A DNA stretch of 64,000 nt from Flavobacteriales bacterium UBA6051 (GCA_002427735.1 DIYP01000014.1:310001-374000); one strand, 5' to 3'; counted from the stretch's first letter, positions 25,878 to 35,352 are shown. Program-made: numbers and translations. The notes: generated from the letters alone by a model not told the origin.

Positions 25878-27680
25878 ATGGAAATAAGAAACATTGCAAT
25901 TATTGCACACGTTGACCACGGAAAAACAACATTGGTCGACAAAATGATTGAAGCTGGAACAGTGGTGGATGAACGTGATCGACCGAAGGGAGAGTTGATC
26001 ATGGATAACAACGACCTTGAACGCGAACGTGGAATTACCATCGTTTCGAAAAATGTCTCAGTATCTTATAAAGGAACGAAGATTAATATTATCGACACTC
26101 CTGGTCACGCCGATTTTGGTGGGGAGGTAGAGCGTGTTTTGAACATGGCAGATGGTGTTTGTTTGTTGGTGGATGCATTCGAAGGTCCGATGCCACAAAC
26201 ACGTTTTGTACTTGGAAAGGCACTAGCAATGGGATTGAAGCCCTTGGTGGTTGTGAATAAGGTGGACAAGGACAATTGTACTCCAGATGAGGTTCACGAA
26301 AAGGTATTTGATCTTATGTTCGAGTTAGATGCCAATGAAGATCAATTGGATTTCCCTACGATGTATGGTTCTGCCAAGAATGGTTGGATGTCAGAAGATT
26401 GGCAAAACCCAACTACTTCTATTACGCCATTGTTGGATAAGATTTTAGATTATTATCCACCAGTCAAGATTGAAGAAGGAAACACGCAGATGTTGATTAC
26501 ATCGTTAGACTTCTCTTCATTCGTTGGTAGAATTGCTATTGGTCGATTGACGCGCGGTGAGTTAAAGCCAAATCAGCAGATTATTTTGGCGAAAAGAGAT
26601 GGTTCGCATGAGAAGCACCGTATTAAGGAAGTATTTGTCTTTGAGGGAACCAATAGAATCAAGGTAGACAATGTTCAGGGAGGAGATATTTGTGCGATTA
26701 CTGGAATTGAAGGATTTGAAATTGGAGATTCCATTTGTGATTTTGAAAATCCTGAACCGTTGGAGACCATTGAGATCGATGAGCCGACAATGAGCATGTT
26801 GTTTTCCATCAATGACTCACCATTCTTTGGTAAAGAAGGAAAGTTTGTGACTTCTCGTCATATTTCTGAGCGTTTGGACAAGGAATTGGAAAAAAATCTT
26901 GCCATGCGCGTTGAGAAAACAGAAAAGGCAGATAAATGGATGGTATTTGGCCGTGGTGTGATGCATCTTTCTGTATTGATTGAAACGATGCGTCGTGAAG
27001 GGTATGAACTACAGGTAGGCCAACCGCAAGTAATCATCAAAGAAATTGAAGGGGTTAAGTGCGAACCAGTAGAAGAATTAACCATCGATTTACCAGAAGT
27101 GAATAGCGGTACGGCAGTTGAAGCCGTTACTAAACGAAAAGGAGAGATGAAAAACATGATTCCGAAAGGCGATCGAATGATTATTGAATTCATCGTTCCG
27201 TCAAGAGGAATTATTGGTTTGAGAAATTATCTCCTCACTGCAACAGCCGGTGAAGCTATTATGACGCATCGATTCTTGGAATATCAACCGTATAAGGGAG
27301 AAATTCCAGGACGTTTGAATGGTTCGCTCATTTCAATGGAATTAGGGACGTCTATTCCGTTCTCATTGAACAACTTACAAGAGCGTGGAACATTCTTTAT
27401 CGCTCCCGGAGAGAATATTTATGAAGGACAAGTAATAGGTGAGAACAGTCGCGCTAATGATTTGGTAGTGAACGTCACTAAGACGAAGAAAATGACCAAT
27501 ATGCGTTCTTCCGGAGCGGATGACAAGGTGAAGTTAGCACCACCTAAGGTTTTCAGTTTGGAAGAATGCCTCGAATATATTCAGGCCGATGAATACGTAG
27601 AGGTGACGCCAGAAAACTTGAGAATGCGTAAAATTTTATTGAAAGAAACCGAGCGAAAGCGAGGAATGAAGATTAGTTAA
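25878..27680 (+). CDS. typA: Translational GTPase BipA/TypA
   Basis: The 600-residue protein has standard BipA length and domain order. The GTPase domain has G1 AHVDHGKTTLVD, switch I region ERGITIVSK, G3 DTPGHADF, G4 VNKVDKD and G5 near GSAKNGW. An EF-Tu domain 2-like barrel and two alpha/beta domains follow, then the BipA C-terminal domain (SSGADDKVKLAPPKVFSLEECLEYI split across motifs, ETERKRG end). BipA binds 70S ribosomes and aids late 50S assembly, especially in the cold. This fits its helicase neighbour. A strong terminator follows. Confidence 0.96.
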   Translation: MEIRNIAIIAHVDHGKTTLVDKMIEAGTVVDERDRPKGELIMDNNDLERERGITIVSKNVSVSYKGTKINIIDTPGHADFGGEVERVLNMADGVCLLVDAFEGPMPQTRFVLGKALAMGLKPLVVVNKVDKDNCTPDEVHEKVFDLMFELDANEDQLDFPTMYGSAKNGWMSEDWQNPTTSITPLLDKILDYYPPVKIEEGNTQMLITSLDFSSFVGRIAIGRLTRGELKPNQQIILAKRDGSHEKHRIKEVFVFEGTNRIKVDNVQGGDICAITGIEGFEIGDSICDFENPEPLETIEIDEPTMSMLFSINDSPFFGKEGKFVTSRHISERLDKELEKNLAMRVEKTEKADKWMVFGRGVMHLSVLIETMRREGYELQVGQPQVIIKEIEGVKCEPVEELTIDLPEVNSGTAVEAVTKRKGEMKNMIPKGDRMIIEFIVPSRGIIGLRNYLLTATAGEAIMTHRFLEYQPYKGEIPGRLNGSLISMELGTSIPFSLNNLQERGTFFIAPGENIYEGQVIGENSRANDLVVNVTKTKKMTNMRSSGADDKVKLAPPKVFSLEECLEYIQADEYVEVTPENLRMRKILLKETERKRGMKIS

Positions 27681-27685
27681 TGATA

Positions 27686-27716
27686 AACGCCTTAGAATTT
27701 TCTAGGGCGTTTTTTT
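27686..27716 (+). terminator. Rho-independent terminator after typA
   Basis: AACGCCTTAGAA (27686-27697) pairs with TTCTAGGGCGTT (27700-27711), a 12-bp stem with one G-T pair and a 2-base loop, followed by a T-run. Confidence 0.88.
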
Positions 27717-27762
27717 CTGCCCCAAATTAAGTTGGTCTCTTGCCATAGTGATCGAAGTTCTT

Positions 27763-27857
27763 AATAGAAAGCTTTGCTGGTTATACTTCCAATGGTTATC
27801 AAAATCCCTATCGAAAGCTGCACTGGTCACTACAGTTCCCTTATCGAAAGCTGCGCT
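27763..27857 (+). repeat. Three short imperfect repeats (ATCGAAAGCTGC-like)
   Basis: AATAGAAAGCTTTGCTGG (27763), TATCGAAAGCTGCACTGG (near 27809) and ATCGAAAGCTGCGCT (27843) are diverged copies spaced 34-46 bases apart in the typA-TPR intergenic region. The third overlaps a small palindrome (GAAAGC/GCTTTC). Role unknown. Confidence 0.4.
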
Positions 27858-27897
27858 TTCTCTTGTTCAAATCGTGTTGAAAACAATTGATGAGTAG

Positions 27898-27928
27898 TTG
27901 TTTTTAGCACGATATTTCCGTATCTTAG
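27898..27928 (+). promoter_or_regulatory. Promoter: TTG-N20-TATCTTAG
   Basis: TTG (27898-27900), a 20-bp spacer and TATCTTAG (one mismatch to TAnnTTTG) lie 19 bases before the TPR gene start. Confidence 0.5.
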
Positions 27929-27947
27929 AGTATACGAATTACGGTGT

Positions 27948-29351
27948 ATGTACGACGATGAGGAAGACGACTTTTTTGAAAGTCATTTAAAGGAAGATGT
28001 GGAGCGTTTTGAAGCTGCGCAGAGTGCAGGGGAAGCGATGGGATTTTTGGATAGCGATCGTTGGGAACTCCTGATTGATCATTTTTTAATGAATGGACAA
28101 TATTCAAATGCATTGATCTGTACCCAAGAGGCAACAGAACAGTATTCATATAATCAGCTTTTTGGATTACGTAGAGCACAGTGTCATTCAGCACTTGGGA
28201 ATCTAAAAGAATCCTTGAATTTATTGACGGATTTGGAACGAATGGGGAATGCTTCCTTTGAGTTATTATTGACTAAGGCTTCTGTTTTCAGTCAATTGAA
28301 AGATTCTAAAAACGCCATTCGCTACTTTAGAAGTGCGCTAGAGGTTTGTAACAAGGAAGATCGTGACGAAGTTTATCTAGACTTAGCGATGGAGTATGAA
28401 AATCTGAATGATATGCGTGCTGCATTAAAGGTACTGGAGGAAGCAATTGCGAACAATCCAAAAAATGAATCGGCGATTTACGAAATAGCTTATTGCTATG
28501 ATCAATTAGGGGAATATGAACGATCAATTCAATGTTATTCCGACTTCATTGATGAAAATCCTTATTCTTTCACGGCATGGTATAATCTCGGGAATGCTTA
28601 TCTAAAGATGGATAATTATGAAAAGGCGATTTGGGCCTATGATTATTGCATTTTAATCAATGATGAGTTTGGCCCCGTTTACTTTAATCTTGGAAATGCT
28701 TATTTATCGATTAATAAGTTCACTAAGAGCATAGAAAGCTTCCATCGATGCATTGAATTGGACGGGGATGATCCAGTAGCGTTGTGCTATATTGGCGAGT
28801 GTCATGAACAACTGAAAGAATTGGATTTAGCGCGTCATTTCTATACAAGGAGTAGAGAACTTGCGCCACTTTTACCAGATGCTTGGTTGGGCCTTGGGAT
28901 TTTAGAAGATTTGGAGGGAAGGACGCGTGAAGGAATTGAACTGATAAAGAAGGCCGCCGAATTGGATCCTGAAAATGGTGGGGTATATCATGTGTTGGCC
29001 GGAGCTTACGAAAAGCTGGAAGAATATGATGAAGCGGCAGATTGTTACCAATTGTCTTTGGCCATGGACCCAATGGACGAAGAATGCCTAACGGATTACA
29101 TCAATTTATTGGCATTAGAATCATATAATGATGCGCTGGATTACCTGGAAATGTTGGAGGAATCCCAACCCGTAAATCCAGCTTTGAACTTATTAAAAGT
29201 AAATGCACTTTATGTCCTTGGTAGAAAAGAAGAAGCAGTTTTTCTATTCAAGGATTGTATTGAGCATGATCGTAACAAAGCGCGCGAAATATTTGAGCTT
29301 TATCCTGACTTGAAAAACGTATCAGAATTAGTACATTTGGCGGATAATTAA
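27948..29351 (+). CDS. Tetratricopeptide repeat protein
   Basis: The 467-residue protein is almost wholly made of about ten TPR units (WYNLGNAYLKMDNYEKAIWAY; VYFNLGNAYLSINKFTKSI; AWLGLGILEDLEGRTREGI). It has a very acidic N-terminus (MYDDEEDDFFESHLKEDVE). No signal peptide or membrane helix is seen, so it is cytoplasmic. Homologous TPR proteins are common in Bacteroidota next to the ComA-like gene found here 8 bases downstream. A scaffold role is likely; no partner is named by sequence. Confidence 0.88.
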   Translation: MYDDEEDDFFESHLKEDVERFEAAQSAGEAMGFLDSDRWELLIDHFLMNGQYSNALICTQEATEQYSYNQLFGLRRAQCHSALGNLKESLNLLTDLERMGNASFELLLTKASVFSQLKDSKNAIRYFRSALEVCNKEDRDEVYLDLAMEYENLNDMRAALKVLEEAIANNPKNESAIYEIAYCYDQLGEYERSIQCYSDFIDENPYSFTAWYNLGNAYLKMDNYEKAIWAYDYCILINDEFGPVYFNLGNAYLSINKFTKSIESFHRCIELDGDDPVALCYIGECHEQLKELDLARHFYTRSRELAPLLPDAWLGLGILEDLEGRTREGIELIKKAAELDPENGGVYHVLAGAYEKLEEYDEAADCYQLSLAMDPMDEECLTDYINLLALESYNDALDYLEMLEESQPVNPALNLLKVNALYVLGRKEEAVFLFKDCIEHDRNKAREIFELYPDLKNVSELVHLADN

Positions 29352-29359
29352 ACGATGTA

Positions 29360-30178
29360 ATGAATTTTGATTTACCCTTTATCCCGGAAAGATCTGCAAA
29401 GCCAAGAAATTCGGGTATTACCATGATGATGGACAAAGGTCTCAGCCTCAGAGAAACAGAAAATTTTATTGAGGCCTCAGGTGGACTTACAGATGTGGTA
29501 AAGTTTGGATTCGGGACGTCGTTTGTAACTAATAATCTTCAGGAAAAAATCAACTTGTACAAGAGTGCAGGTATCCGACCCTATTTTGGTGGGACGCTTT
29601 TCGAAGCGTTTTATGCCAGAGGAATGGTGAAAGAATTTTTGCAAACATTGGATAAGTATGATTTGGACTTAGCCGAAGTTTCTGACGGTTCGATTATGAT
29701 CAATCATGATGAAAAATGCGAATTGATCAGAACTTTTTCGAAAGACCGTACCATTATGTCTGAAGTCGGATCAAAGGATTCCGGGATTATCGTTTCCCCT
29801 GCAAAGTGGATCAAAATGATGTCTACAGAGTTGGAAGCTGGTTCATGGAAGGTCATCGCTGAAGGACGTGAGTCGGGTAATGTAGGTGTTTTTAGACCAA
29901 ACGGTACGGCGCATACATTATTGATTAACAGAATCATTGCACGCGTGAATCCAGATGACATTTTATGGGAAGCTCCTAAAAAGCAGCAGCAAGTATGGTT
30001 CATTAAGTTGTTTGGGCACAACGTTAATCTTGGAAATATTGCTCCCAATGAACTTATTCCATTAGAATGCTTACGACTTGGGTTGCGTGGAGATACATTC
30101 TTCGAGTTTTTACCGGACGATTATGCTGAACGTCTCAAGCAGGTGAATGATGAAACCGAAGAGGACGACGAAGATTAA
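29360..30178 (+). CDS. Phosphosulfolactate synthase-like protein (ComA family)
   Basis: The 272-residue TIM-barrel protein matches ComA in length and landmarks: GITMMMDKGLSL near the N-terminus, DVVKFGFGTS, IRPYFGGTLFE, LAEVSDGSIMI, SEVGSKDSG and VIAEGRESGNVG. ComA adds sulfite to phosphoenolpyruvate to give phosphosulfolactate, first step of coenzyme M synthesis in methanogens. Plants have the heat-stress relative HSA32. In Bacteroidota a role in sulfonate chemistry (for example toward sulfonolipids) is conceivable, but no other pathway gene is nearby. The C-terminus is acidic (DDED). It sits between the TPR and WD40 genes in one tight operon. Confidence 0.82.
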   Translation: MNFDLPFIPERSAKPRNSGITMMMDKGLSLRETENFIEASGGLTDVVKFGFGTSFVTNNLQEKINLYKSAGIRPYFGGTLFEAFYARGMVKEFLQTLDKYDLDLAEVSDGSIMINHDEKCELIRTFSKDRTIMSEVGSKDSGIIVSPAKWIKMMSTELEAGSWKVIAEGRESGNVGVFRPNGTAHTLLINRIIARVNPDDILWEAPKKQQQVWFIKLFGHNVNLGNIAPNELIPLECLRLGLRGDTFFEFLPDDYAERLKQVNDETEEDDED

Positions 30179-30184
30179 TCAGCC

Positions 30185-31075
30185 ATGATTGTACGAAAGC
30201 AGAAGGAGATTTCAGGACACGCTGCAGCCGTGTACTCCTGTGCTGCTAAAGGGAATCACATTTATTCTGGAAGTGCCGACAAATATGTAGCTAGATGGCT
30301 TGTAGATGAAGGAGTTCAAGATAAGTTTGCTATTCGTTTTGAACAATCCATTTATGCACTTGAATTAGTAGGAGAAGAATTCCTCGTTGCCGGATTGGCA
30401 GATGGTGGTGTGCATGTCTTTAATGTTGAATCCCGAAGAGAGTTGCATTATTTTACGCAGCATGTGACTGGTGTTTTTTCTATCAAGAGTAATCAAGTAA
30501 AAGGTCAGGTTTATATCGGCGATGCCGAAGGAAACTTGTCTATTTGGAGTCACGAATTTAAGTTGCTACTTTATTTACCATTGAATTGCGGTAAAATTCG
30601 TTCCATTGCAGTTTCAGACAGCGGAGATCGCTTTGCGCTTGCTTGTCAGGATGAGACGGTGCGTATTTTTGATACGGATTTCTTCAATGAGATTCAAACA
30701 ATCCAAGCACATAAGGACGGTGCAACTTCTGTTTTGTTCGATCCGTTAGATAATTCCCGACTGATTTCTGGAGGAAAAGATGCCTTGCTCAAGTTGTGGG
30801 ATTTGTCTTCCACGCATTGTCTGAAAACAGTGGTGGCCCATACATTTGCTATTTACGATATCGTTTCGGTTGATGGAGGTAATGGACTGATCACGGCCAG
30901 CAGAGATAAAAATGTGAAAGCCTGGAAAACCGATGGTCTTGAGTTTGTCAAACGACTTGACTTCAAGGAAGGAGGACATCGACATTCTGTTAATGCGCTC
31001 GCAAAGATCTCAGAAGAGCTGGTTGTTTCATGTTCGGATGATAAACGACTCGTCGTTTGGGAGGTTGTTTCCTAG
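30185..31075 (+). CDS. WD40 repeat protein (seven-bladed propeller)
   Basis: This 296-residue cytoplasmic protein has about seven WD40 blades. Typical blade ends are DKYVARWLVDEG, EGNLSIWSHEF, DETVRIFDTDF, DALLKLWDLSST, DKNVKAWKTDG and DKRLVVWEVVS. GH dipeptides start several blades (ISGHAAAVYS). It lacks a signal peptide. It is 6 bases after the ComA-like gene, so it is the third gene of the TPR-ComA-WD40 operon. A protein-protein scaffold is the general role; the target is unknown. Confidence 0.9.
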   Translation: MIVRKQKEISGHAAAVYSCAAKGNHIYSGSADKYVARWLVDEGVQDKFAIRFEQSIYALELVGEEFLVAGLADGGVHVFNVESRRELHYFTQHVTGVFSIKSNQVKGQVYIGDAEGNLSIWSHEFKLLLYLPLNCGKIRSIAVSDSGDRFALACQDETVRIFDTDFFNEIQTIQAHKDGATSVLFDPLDNSRLISGGKDALLKLWDLSSTHCLKTVVAHTFAIYDIVSVDGGNGLITASRDKNVKAWKTDGLEFVKRLDFKEGGHRHSVNALAKISEELVVSCSDDKRLVVWEVVS

Positions 31076-31169
31076 TCATTTTCCTAGCAAATAGGGTATA
31101 AATACCCGTTGATTCCCGACGTTTTATCCACTATTTTGGCGAACAGTTTCATTACCAGACTTCACTATT

Positions 31170-32261
31170 ATGAAAGAGCCAGTTGAATTTAAGCGCCAAT
31201 CACATTTTGTATTAATCGTCGTCATCTTTGCATTGATTGGTGGTTTTATTGGGTATTCCTTTGTAATGGGAAATCATAATCCGACGCCGACGAATAAGGA
31301 GTTTATGCTGGTTCACAATAATCATTCTCCAGTTGATACCTTAGAAATTGTGTATAAGGATCAGTTTGTTGAGGACACTTTAGAGACATCTGTGCTCAAT
31401 GCTGAAACCGATCCATCTGCTATATCTAAAGTAGAGGCGAAAGAAACGATCTACAATCAAAACACTGCGTTTTTAGGATGGACCATGCTGATTGTCATTA
31501 TGATGAGTATCGCTGCCGCTTCTTTTCCTGTTTTTGCGTATGAGATTTGGGTGATATTCCGGGATTTCCACTTAAAATGGTTCAATGTGCTCATCAGTTT
31601 CGCGTTGGCCGGAATCTTCTTTTTTATAGCATATGAGTTTGCACGACGCGGTGGAGGTTTTTACAAACCCAATTTATTCATCAATGAAATGGGCGTGTTA
31701 CTAAAAGATGGTGACATGTTGGACACAACGGTTGGGATCACCATTGGTTTTCAATTGTCCATATTCATGACGGTCTTTTTGATTCCTGTAGCGGCCGACA
31801 GAATTACAGCGGACAAAAGCAGCGCAGCAGAGATGAATGAGGCAGCTAGACGATTCAAACAATTGGAATCGATATTGCGCAAATGTTTACACGTAATGGC
31901 AGTACTAGTGGTGTTTTCTGTTCTAACTTCCAGTGCACTTGGCGCGTCATTAAATACCACGATATCCATTGATGGTTTTAACGTTTTCCCTCCTGAATTC
32001 GGTTATGTTTATGGCTTGTTGTTTTCCTTCTTACTAGCCATGATTTATGTTCCTGTCCATTATTACATTCGATTCAAGAGTCGTTCATTCATTCAACAAC
32101 TCTATGAGGAAGACTGCTCCGAAGATGAGTTGAAAAACATCGGAGAAGTAAAAGAAAAAGTATTAATCAAGCAGTCGGCATTGGACAACTTGAAAGTCGC
32201 ATTTACAGTTGTAGCGCCATTGGTATCCAGTTTCCTACCGGACTTTATAAATCTGCTTTAA
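31170..32261 (+). CDS. Polytopic membrane protein of unknown function
   Basis: The 363-residue protein has about six membrane helices: near residues 12-32, 97-117, 134-155, 187-206, 238-257 and 276-296. An acidic extracytoplasmic stretch of ~60 residues follows helix 1. A cytoplasmic coil (KSSAAEMNEAARRFKQLES) lies between helices 4 and 5, and the C-terminus has charged helices (YEEDCSEDELKNIGEVKEK). I recognise no family. The gene is convergent with the haem lipoprotein, with one base between stops. Confidence 0.78.
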   Translation: MKEPVEFKRQSHFVLIVVIFALIGGFIGYSFVMGNHNPTPTNKEFMLVHNNHSPVDTLEIVYKDQFVEDTLETSVLNAETDPSAISKVEAKETIYNQNTAFLGWTMLIVIMMSIAAASFPVFAYEIWVIFRDFHLKWFNVLISFALAGIFFFIAYEFARRGGGFYKPNLFINEMGVLLKDGDMLDTTVGITIGFQLSIFMTVFLIPVAADRITADKSSAAEMNEAARRFKQLESILRKCLHVMAVLVVFSVLTSSALGASLNTTISIDGFNVFPPEFGYVYGLLFSFLLAMIYVPVHYYIRFKSRSFIQQLYEEDCSEDELKNIGEVKEKVLIKQSALDNLKVAFTVVAPLVSSFLPDFINLL

Positions 32262-32262
32262 C

Positions 32263-32577
32263 CTAGTTCTCTGGGAAACCGTTTTCAACCCAGCACTTGA
32301 TTGTATTCAGCTCAGCGTTGGACAATTCTCCGTTACGCGGCATGCTTTGGTCGGTCAATACCTCTTTCTCAAAAGAGCCATCTGAAAATGTTGCCGAGAG
32401 TCCAGCATATGATCCATACTCACTATGACAGGAAACGCAATTGGAAGAAATAATCGAAGAAATCGTTGAATTGTAAGTAGGGGTGGAACCATCACAAACT
32501 GGATTATGCTTGTTTTGTTTTTTACAAGCAACGAATGTGAATGCAGCGGAAATAAGTAATAAGGATAGGTATTTCAT
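32263..32577 (-). CDS. Small monohaem cytochrome c lipoprotein
   Basis: The 104-residue protein has a lipoprotein signal (MKYLSLLLISAAFTFVAC). A single haem-binding CVSCH lies at about residues 49-53. TDQSMPRNGELSNAE supplies the probable axial Met, typical of the cytochrome c-like domain used as a surface or planctomycete-type c domain. The ending IKCWVENGFP is the usual last helix of this family. It is expected to carry electrons at the periplasmic face or outer membrane. Partner unknown; the adjacent six-pass membrane protein is convergent, not co-transcribed. Confidence 0.88.
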   Translation of the reverse strand: MKYLSLLLISAAFTFVACKKQNKHNPVCDGSTPTYNSTISSIISSNCVSCHSEYGSYAGLSATFSDGSFEKEVLTDQSMPRNGELSNAELNTIKCWVENGFPEN

Positions 32578-32654
32578 AATTGAAATGTTTAGATGCGTTA
32601 CTATAATAACGTATGCAATGGAGTAAGACGTTGGTTGATTGCTTTACTTTCAGC

Positions 32655-33326
32655 CTATATCATTTCCTTTACGAGTTGCGCAAATCCTTTCTTGTGGGTT
32701 GGATCATACTTTTCCAATAGTTCAGGTTTTATTTTATACAGTTCAAGATTCAATTCGTACTTGTTTTTCGTATCTGCAATTGTTCCCATCATCTCAGTAG
32801 GAGAGAAGTCCATTTGTGTGACGTTAACTTTTGCCTTCCCAATTATTTCGGAGCTGCTGTTGTCATGTTGATTGAATCCTTCAAAATAATAGGTAAAGAG
32901 TCGTTCATCACTGTAATAATGAGAATCGCTGGATCGAAATCCACCATTGAACTCTTGCGTTTCTGGGTTGAAAATTTTACCCAGTACTTCATAACTCTTA
33001 TCTGAATGCACAATATGGACCAAGGAGTATCCATAGATTTTTGAATTTTTTCCAGTGTTTCTGACTACTCCGAGCCACTTCCCTTCAATGAAGTGTCCGC
33101 GTAAAATGGCACGACGCAAGCGATGTGAACTATTAATGATTTTGCTGAACAGTAAATGAAGCAATCTTTCGCTCATCACGATAAACAAAACTGCCATAAT
33201 GATTAGAAGCCAGGTATGTTGGTTTTCAAGTTCTATTTCGTTGATAAAGAAACCAGAAGCTAGACCTAAAATGGCTGTACTTATGGTCTCTACCCATTGG
33301 TAGAAACTATTGATATTTTTAAACAT
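32655..33326 (-). CDS. 2TM plus beta-strand-rich protein (possible Cap15/S-2TMbeta-like)
   Basis: This 223-residue protein has two N-terminal membrane helices (about 14-32 and 39-58, close together). A short basic linker (SSHRLRRAILR) and a beta-rich domain opening with FIEGKWLGVVRNTG follow. A hairpin-like two-helix anchor followed by a GKWxG-type barrel resembles the S-2TMbeta effectors seen in CBASS (Cap15). No cGAS-like nucleotidyltransferase is near, so a defence role is only a hypothesis. It could equally be an unrelated membrane-tethered lipocalin-like domain. The start is supported by an upstream promoter. Confidence 0.6.
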   Translation of the reverse strand: MFKNINSFYQWVETISTAILGLASGFFINEIELENQHTWLLIIMAVLFIVMSERLLHLLFSKIINSSHRLRRAILRGHFIEGKWLGVVRNTGKNSKIYGYSLVHIVHSDKSYEVLGKIFNPETQEFNGGFRSSDSHYYSDERLFTYYFEGFNQHDNSSSEIIGKAKVNVTQMDFSPTEMMGTIADTKNKYELNLELYKIKPELLEKYDPTHKKGFAQLVKEMI

Positions 33327-33636
33327 GGATTAAGTTTAATTTGTGTATCCCAAACCTACTAAGTCCATTTAATAAATTCAATACGTATAAATGCGCTATT
33401 TCGTAAGTAGTTTACCGTACTTATACGCATGGGATTTTAGCTTAGTGCAATACTCGTTTATTAGATAAAATTCTTCGTTGTTCAGGCCAAATAGCTTTCT
33501 ATTCCTGCCTTTGCTATCTGTCGAGAACGGGGTGGTAATTCCAATAGTTAAAATAAGCTCACAAACATTTACGCTTAGAATTTTTCAATTAGAATGGAAT
33601 GATTTAGCTTCAACCTCTAAAGAAGAATACAATTCA
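33327..33636. other. Divergent intergenic region
   Basis: This 310-base stretch separates the 2TM gene from the TPR-LuxR gene. It holds the minus-strand promoter at 33351-33381. The plus frame is open through 33478-33636 but lacks coding character before the signal peptide at 33637. No other structure is clear. Confidence 0.5.
33351..33381 (-). promoter_or_regulatory. Promoter: TTG-N20-TAGGTTTG for the 2TM protein
   Basis: On the minus strand TTG (33379-33381), a 20-bp spacer and a perfect TAnnTTTG (33351-33358) lie 24 bases before the ATG at 33326. Confidence 0.6.
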
Positions 33637-35352
33637 ATGAATGCAAAAGAACTGCTGGTAATAACATTATGTTTTTTAAGTTATTCGCTATGGTCTCAAA
33701 CGAACGAAAATCAGTCAAAAATAGATTCGCTGAAGTCAGCTTTGGGCAAGTCAAAGCATGATACAATTCGGGCGACTATATGCCTTGAGTTAACGAGTGC
33801 TTATTATTCTTTTCAGAAAGATTCTTCGAAATTTTATGCATTGAAAGCTTCCGGTATAACTGGAAAAAACTTGAAAAAGAAATTGGATAGTTCTACCAAG
33901 AAGAGTTTTGCTCTTCTTCAATGTTCTGCCTATGAAAATCTTGGCATTTTAGAATATCGTGCGAGTAACTTTTTGAAGTCGGAAGCTTATTATCTCAAGT
34001 CGATAGATATCAAATCTGAATATGATCAAGAGGGTAAACCCCATATTTACAATACCTTATCAGCGTGTTGTATTGAAATGTTTGACTACGCCAGAGCTTT
34101 GGATTATGCACATAAATCATTGGAACATTCAAAGCAAATTAAGGAGCCTACTGTGGCGGATAGAGCAGTTGTAGGTTATTCTTACAATATGCTTGCGACT
34201 GTTTATCAACGTCTCGGTGATTGGGATAAATGCAATGAGTATTCTCTTAAGTGCTTAGAGTTAGCGAGAGAATCTGGGAGCAAGCGTGGAGAGGCATTAA
34301 TGCATAATAATATTGGGACGTATTACTTCGAACAAAAAAAGAATATCGGCCAAGCTTTGGAAAATTACGAAGCTGGACTTACCATTTTTCGGGATATCAA
34401 TAACAGTGAAGGAATTTGCCTTGTCCTTTACAACCTTGCTCGATTACATGAAATGGATTCAACCGAATTAGCGATTGATTATCTTAATGAGTGTATTGAG
34501 ATTTCAAAGCAAACTAAGGATTCATCATCGTTGGCTGCGGCAATATGGTTTAAAGGAAGCATGGAGTACAAACGCGGGAATTACACAGTTGCCAAGAAGT
34601 TCGCTTTTCATAGTTTAGATATTTGCCAGAAAAGGGCAGGAAATAATGAGACTTTAAAAAAGGCTGCTGCACTTCTTGTAAGCATATTTCGCAGAGAAGG
34701 TCAATGGGAAAATGCGCTCTTTTATCGTGAAGTAGAGCTGGAAGCAATTGATCAAATCCGCAATTTGGATAATCAAAAGAAAGCGATGGAAGTATTGACT
34801 AAGCATGAGGTTGCTAAAGCAAGAATTGAAGAGAAGTACAAAGCAGAAATTCATAAAAAGGATGCCGAGCTTAAAGGAGAACAAATTATCCGTTTGAATA
34901 GGGATAAGCAGCTCAAGAACATGACCATATATGCCATTTTAGGAGGAGGAGTGTTGTTAATTGCTGCCAGCTTCTTTTGGTTTAAGAGTTTCAGAAGAAA
35001 AGTGCGGTTGAGAGAAATGGAAGCGGAGAGTGAGCTAAGAAGGTTATTGGAACGGATCAATCTACTCCAAACAAATCTAAACACAAAGCTGGTCCAGAGT
35101 ACAACAATTGATGCTTCCACGCTTAACAAGAATTTAAGCAGTATTATGAAAACTTCACTAACTAAGAGAGAGACTGAAGTTTTGATCGAATTGTGCAAAG
35201 GCAAGGACAATAAGGAGATTGCGGCAAGTTTGTTTATTTCTGCAAATACGGTTAGAACCCATCTTCTGAAGATATATGACAAATTAGATGTCAAGAATAG
35301 AACTCAAGCCATTAAGAAAGCAGGAAACCTGAATCAATTAGGTTCGGAATAG
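33637..35352 (+). CDS. TPR - transmembrane - LuxR-type HTH regulator
   Basis: ATG 33637 starts a signal peptide (MNAKELLVITLCFLSYSLWSQ); the open frame upstream to 33478 looks non-coding. The 571-residue protein has about six TPR units outside the membrane (residues ~60-370). A coiled linker and one membrane helix (about 425-445, YAILGGGVLLIAASFFWF) follow, then a second coil. The C-terminal LuxR helix-turn-helix reads LTKRETEVLIELCKGKDNKEIAASLFISANTVRTHL in pieces. The design is typical of Bacteroidota membrane-bound regulators sensing a periplasmic partner. Target genes are unknown; the T9SS protein downstream is one candidate. Confidence 0.88.
   Translation: MNAKELLVITLCFLSYSLWSQTNENQSKIDSLKSALGKSKHDTIRATICLELTSAYYSFQKDSSKFYALKASGITGKNLKKKLDSSTKKSFALLQCSAYENLGILEYRASNFLKSEAYYLKSIDIKSEYDQEGKPHIYNTLSACCIEMFDYARALDYAHKSLEHSKQIKEPTVADRAVVGYSYNMLATVYQRLGDWDKCNEYSLKCLELARESGSKRGEALMHNNIGTYYFEQKKNIGQALENYEAGLTIFRDINNSEGICLVLYNLARLHEMDSTELAIDYLNECIEISKQTKDSSSLAAAIWFKGSMEYKRGNYTVAKKFAFHSLDICQKRAGNNETLKKAAALLVSIFRREGQWENALFYREVELEAIDQIRNLDNQKKAMEVLTKHEVAKARIEEKYKAEIHKKDAELKGEQIIRLNRDKQLKNMTIYAILGGGVLLIAASFFWFKSFRRKVRLREMEAESELRRLLERINLLQTNLNTKLVQSTTIDASTLNKNLSSIMKTSLTKRETEVLIELCKGKDNKEIAASLFISANTVRTHLLKIYDKLDVKNRTQAIKKAGNLNQLGSE

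Noticed and set aside
34851..35294. 147-codon minus-strand frame opposite the LuxR domain
   Set aside because: Antisense to a clear helix-turn-helix; low-complexity Leu/Ser composition.
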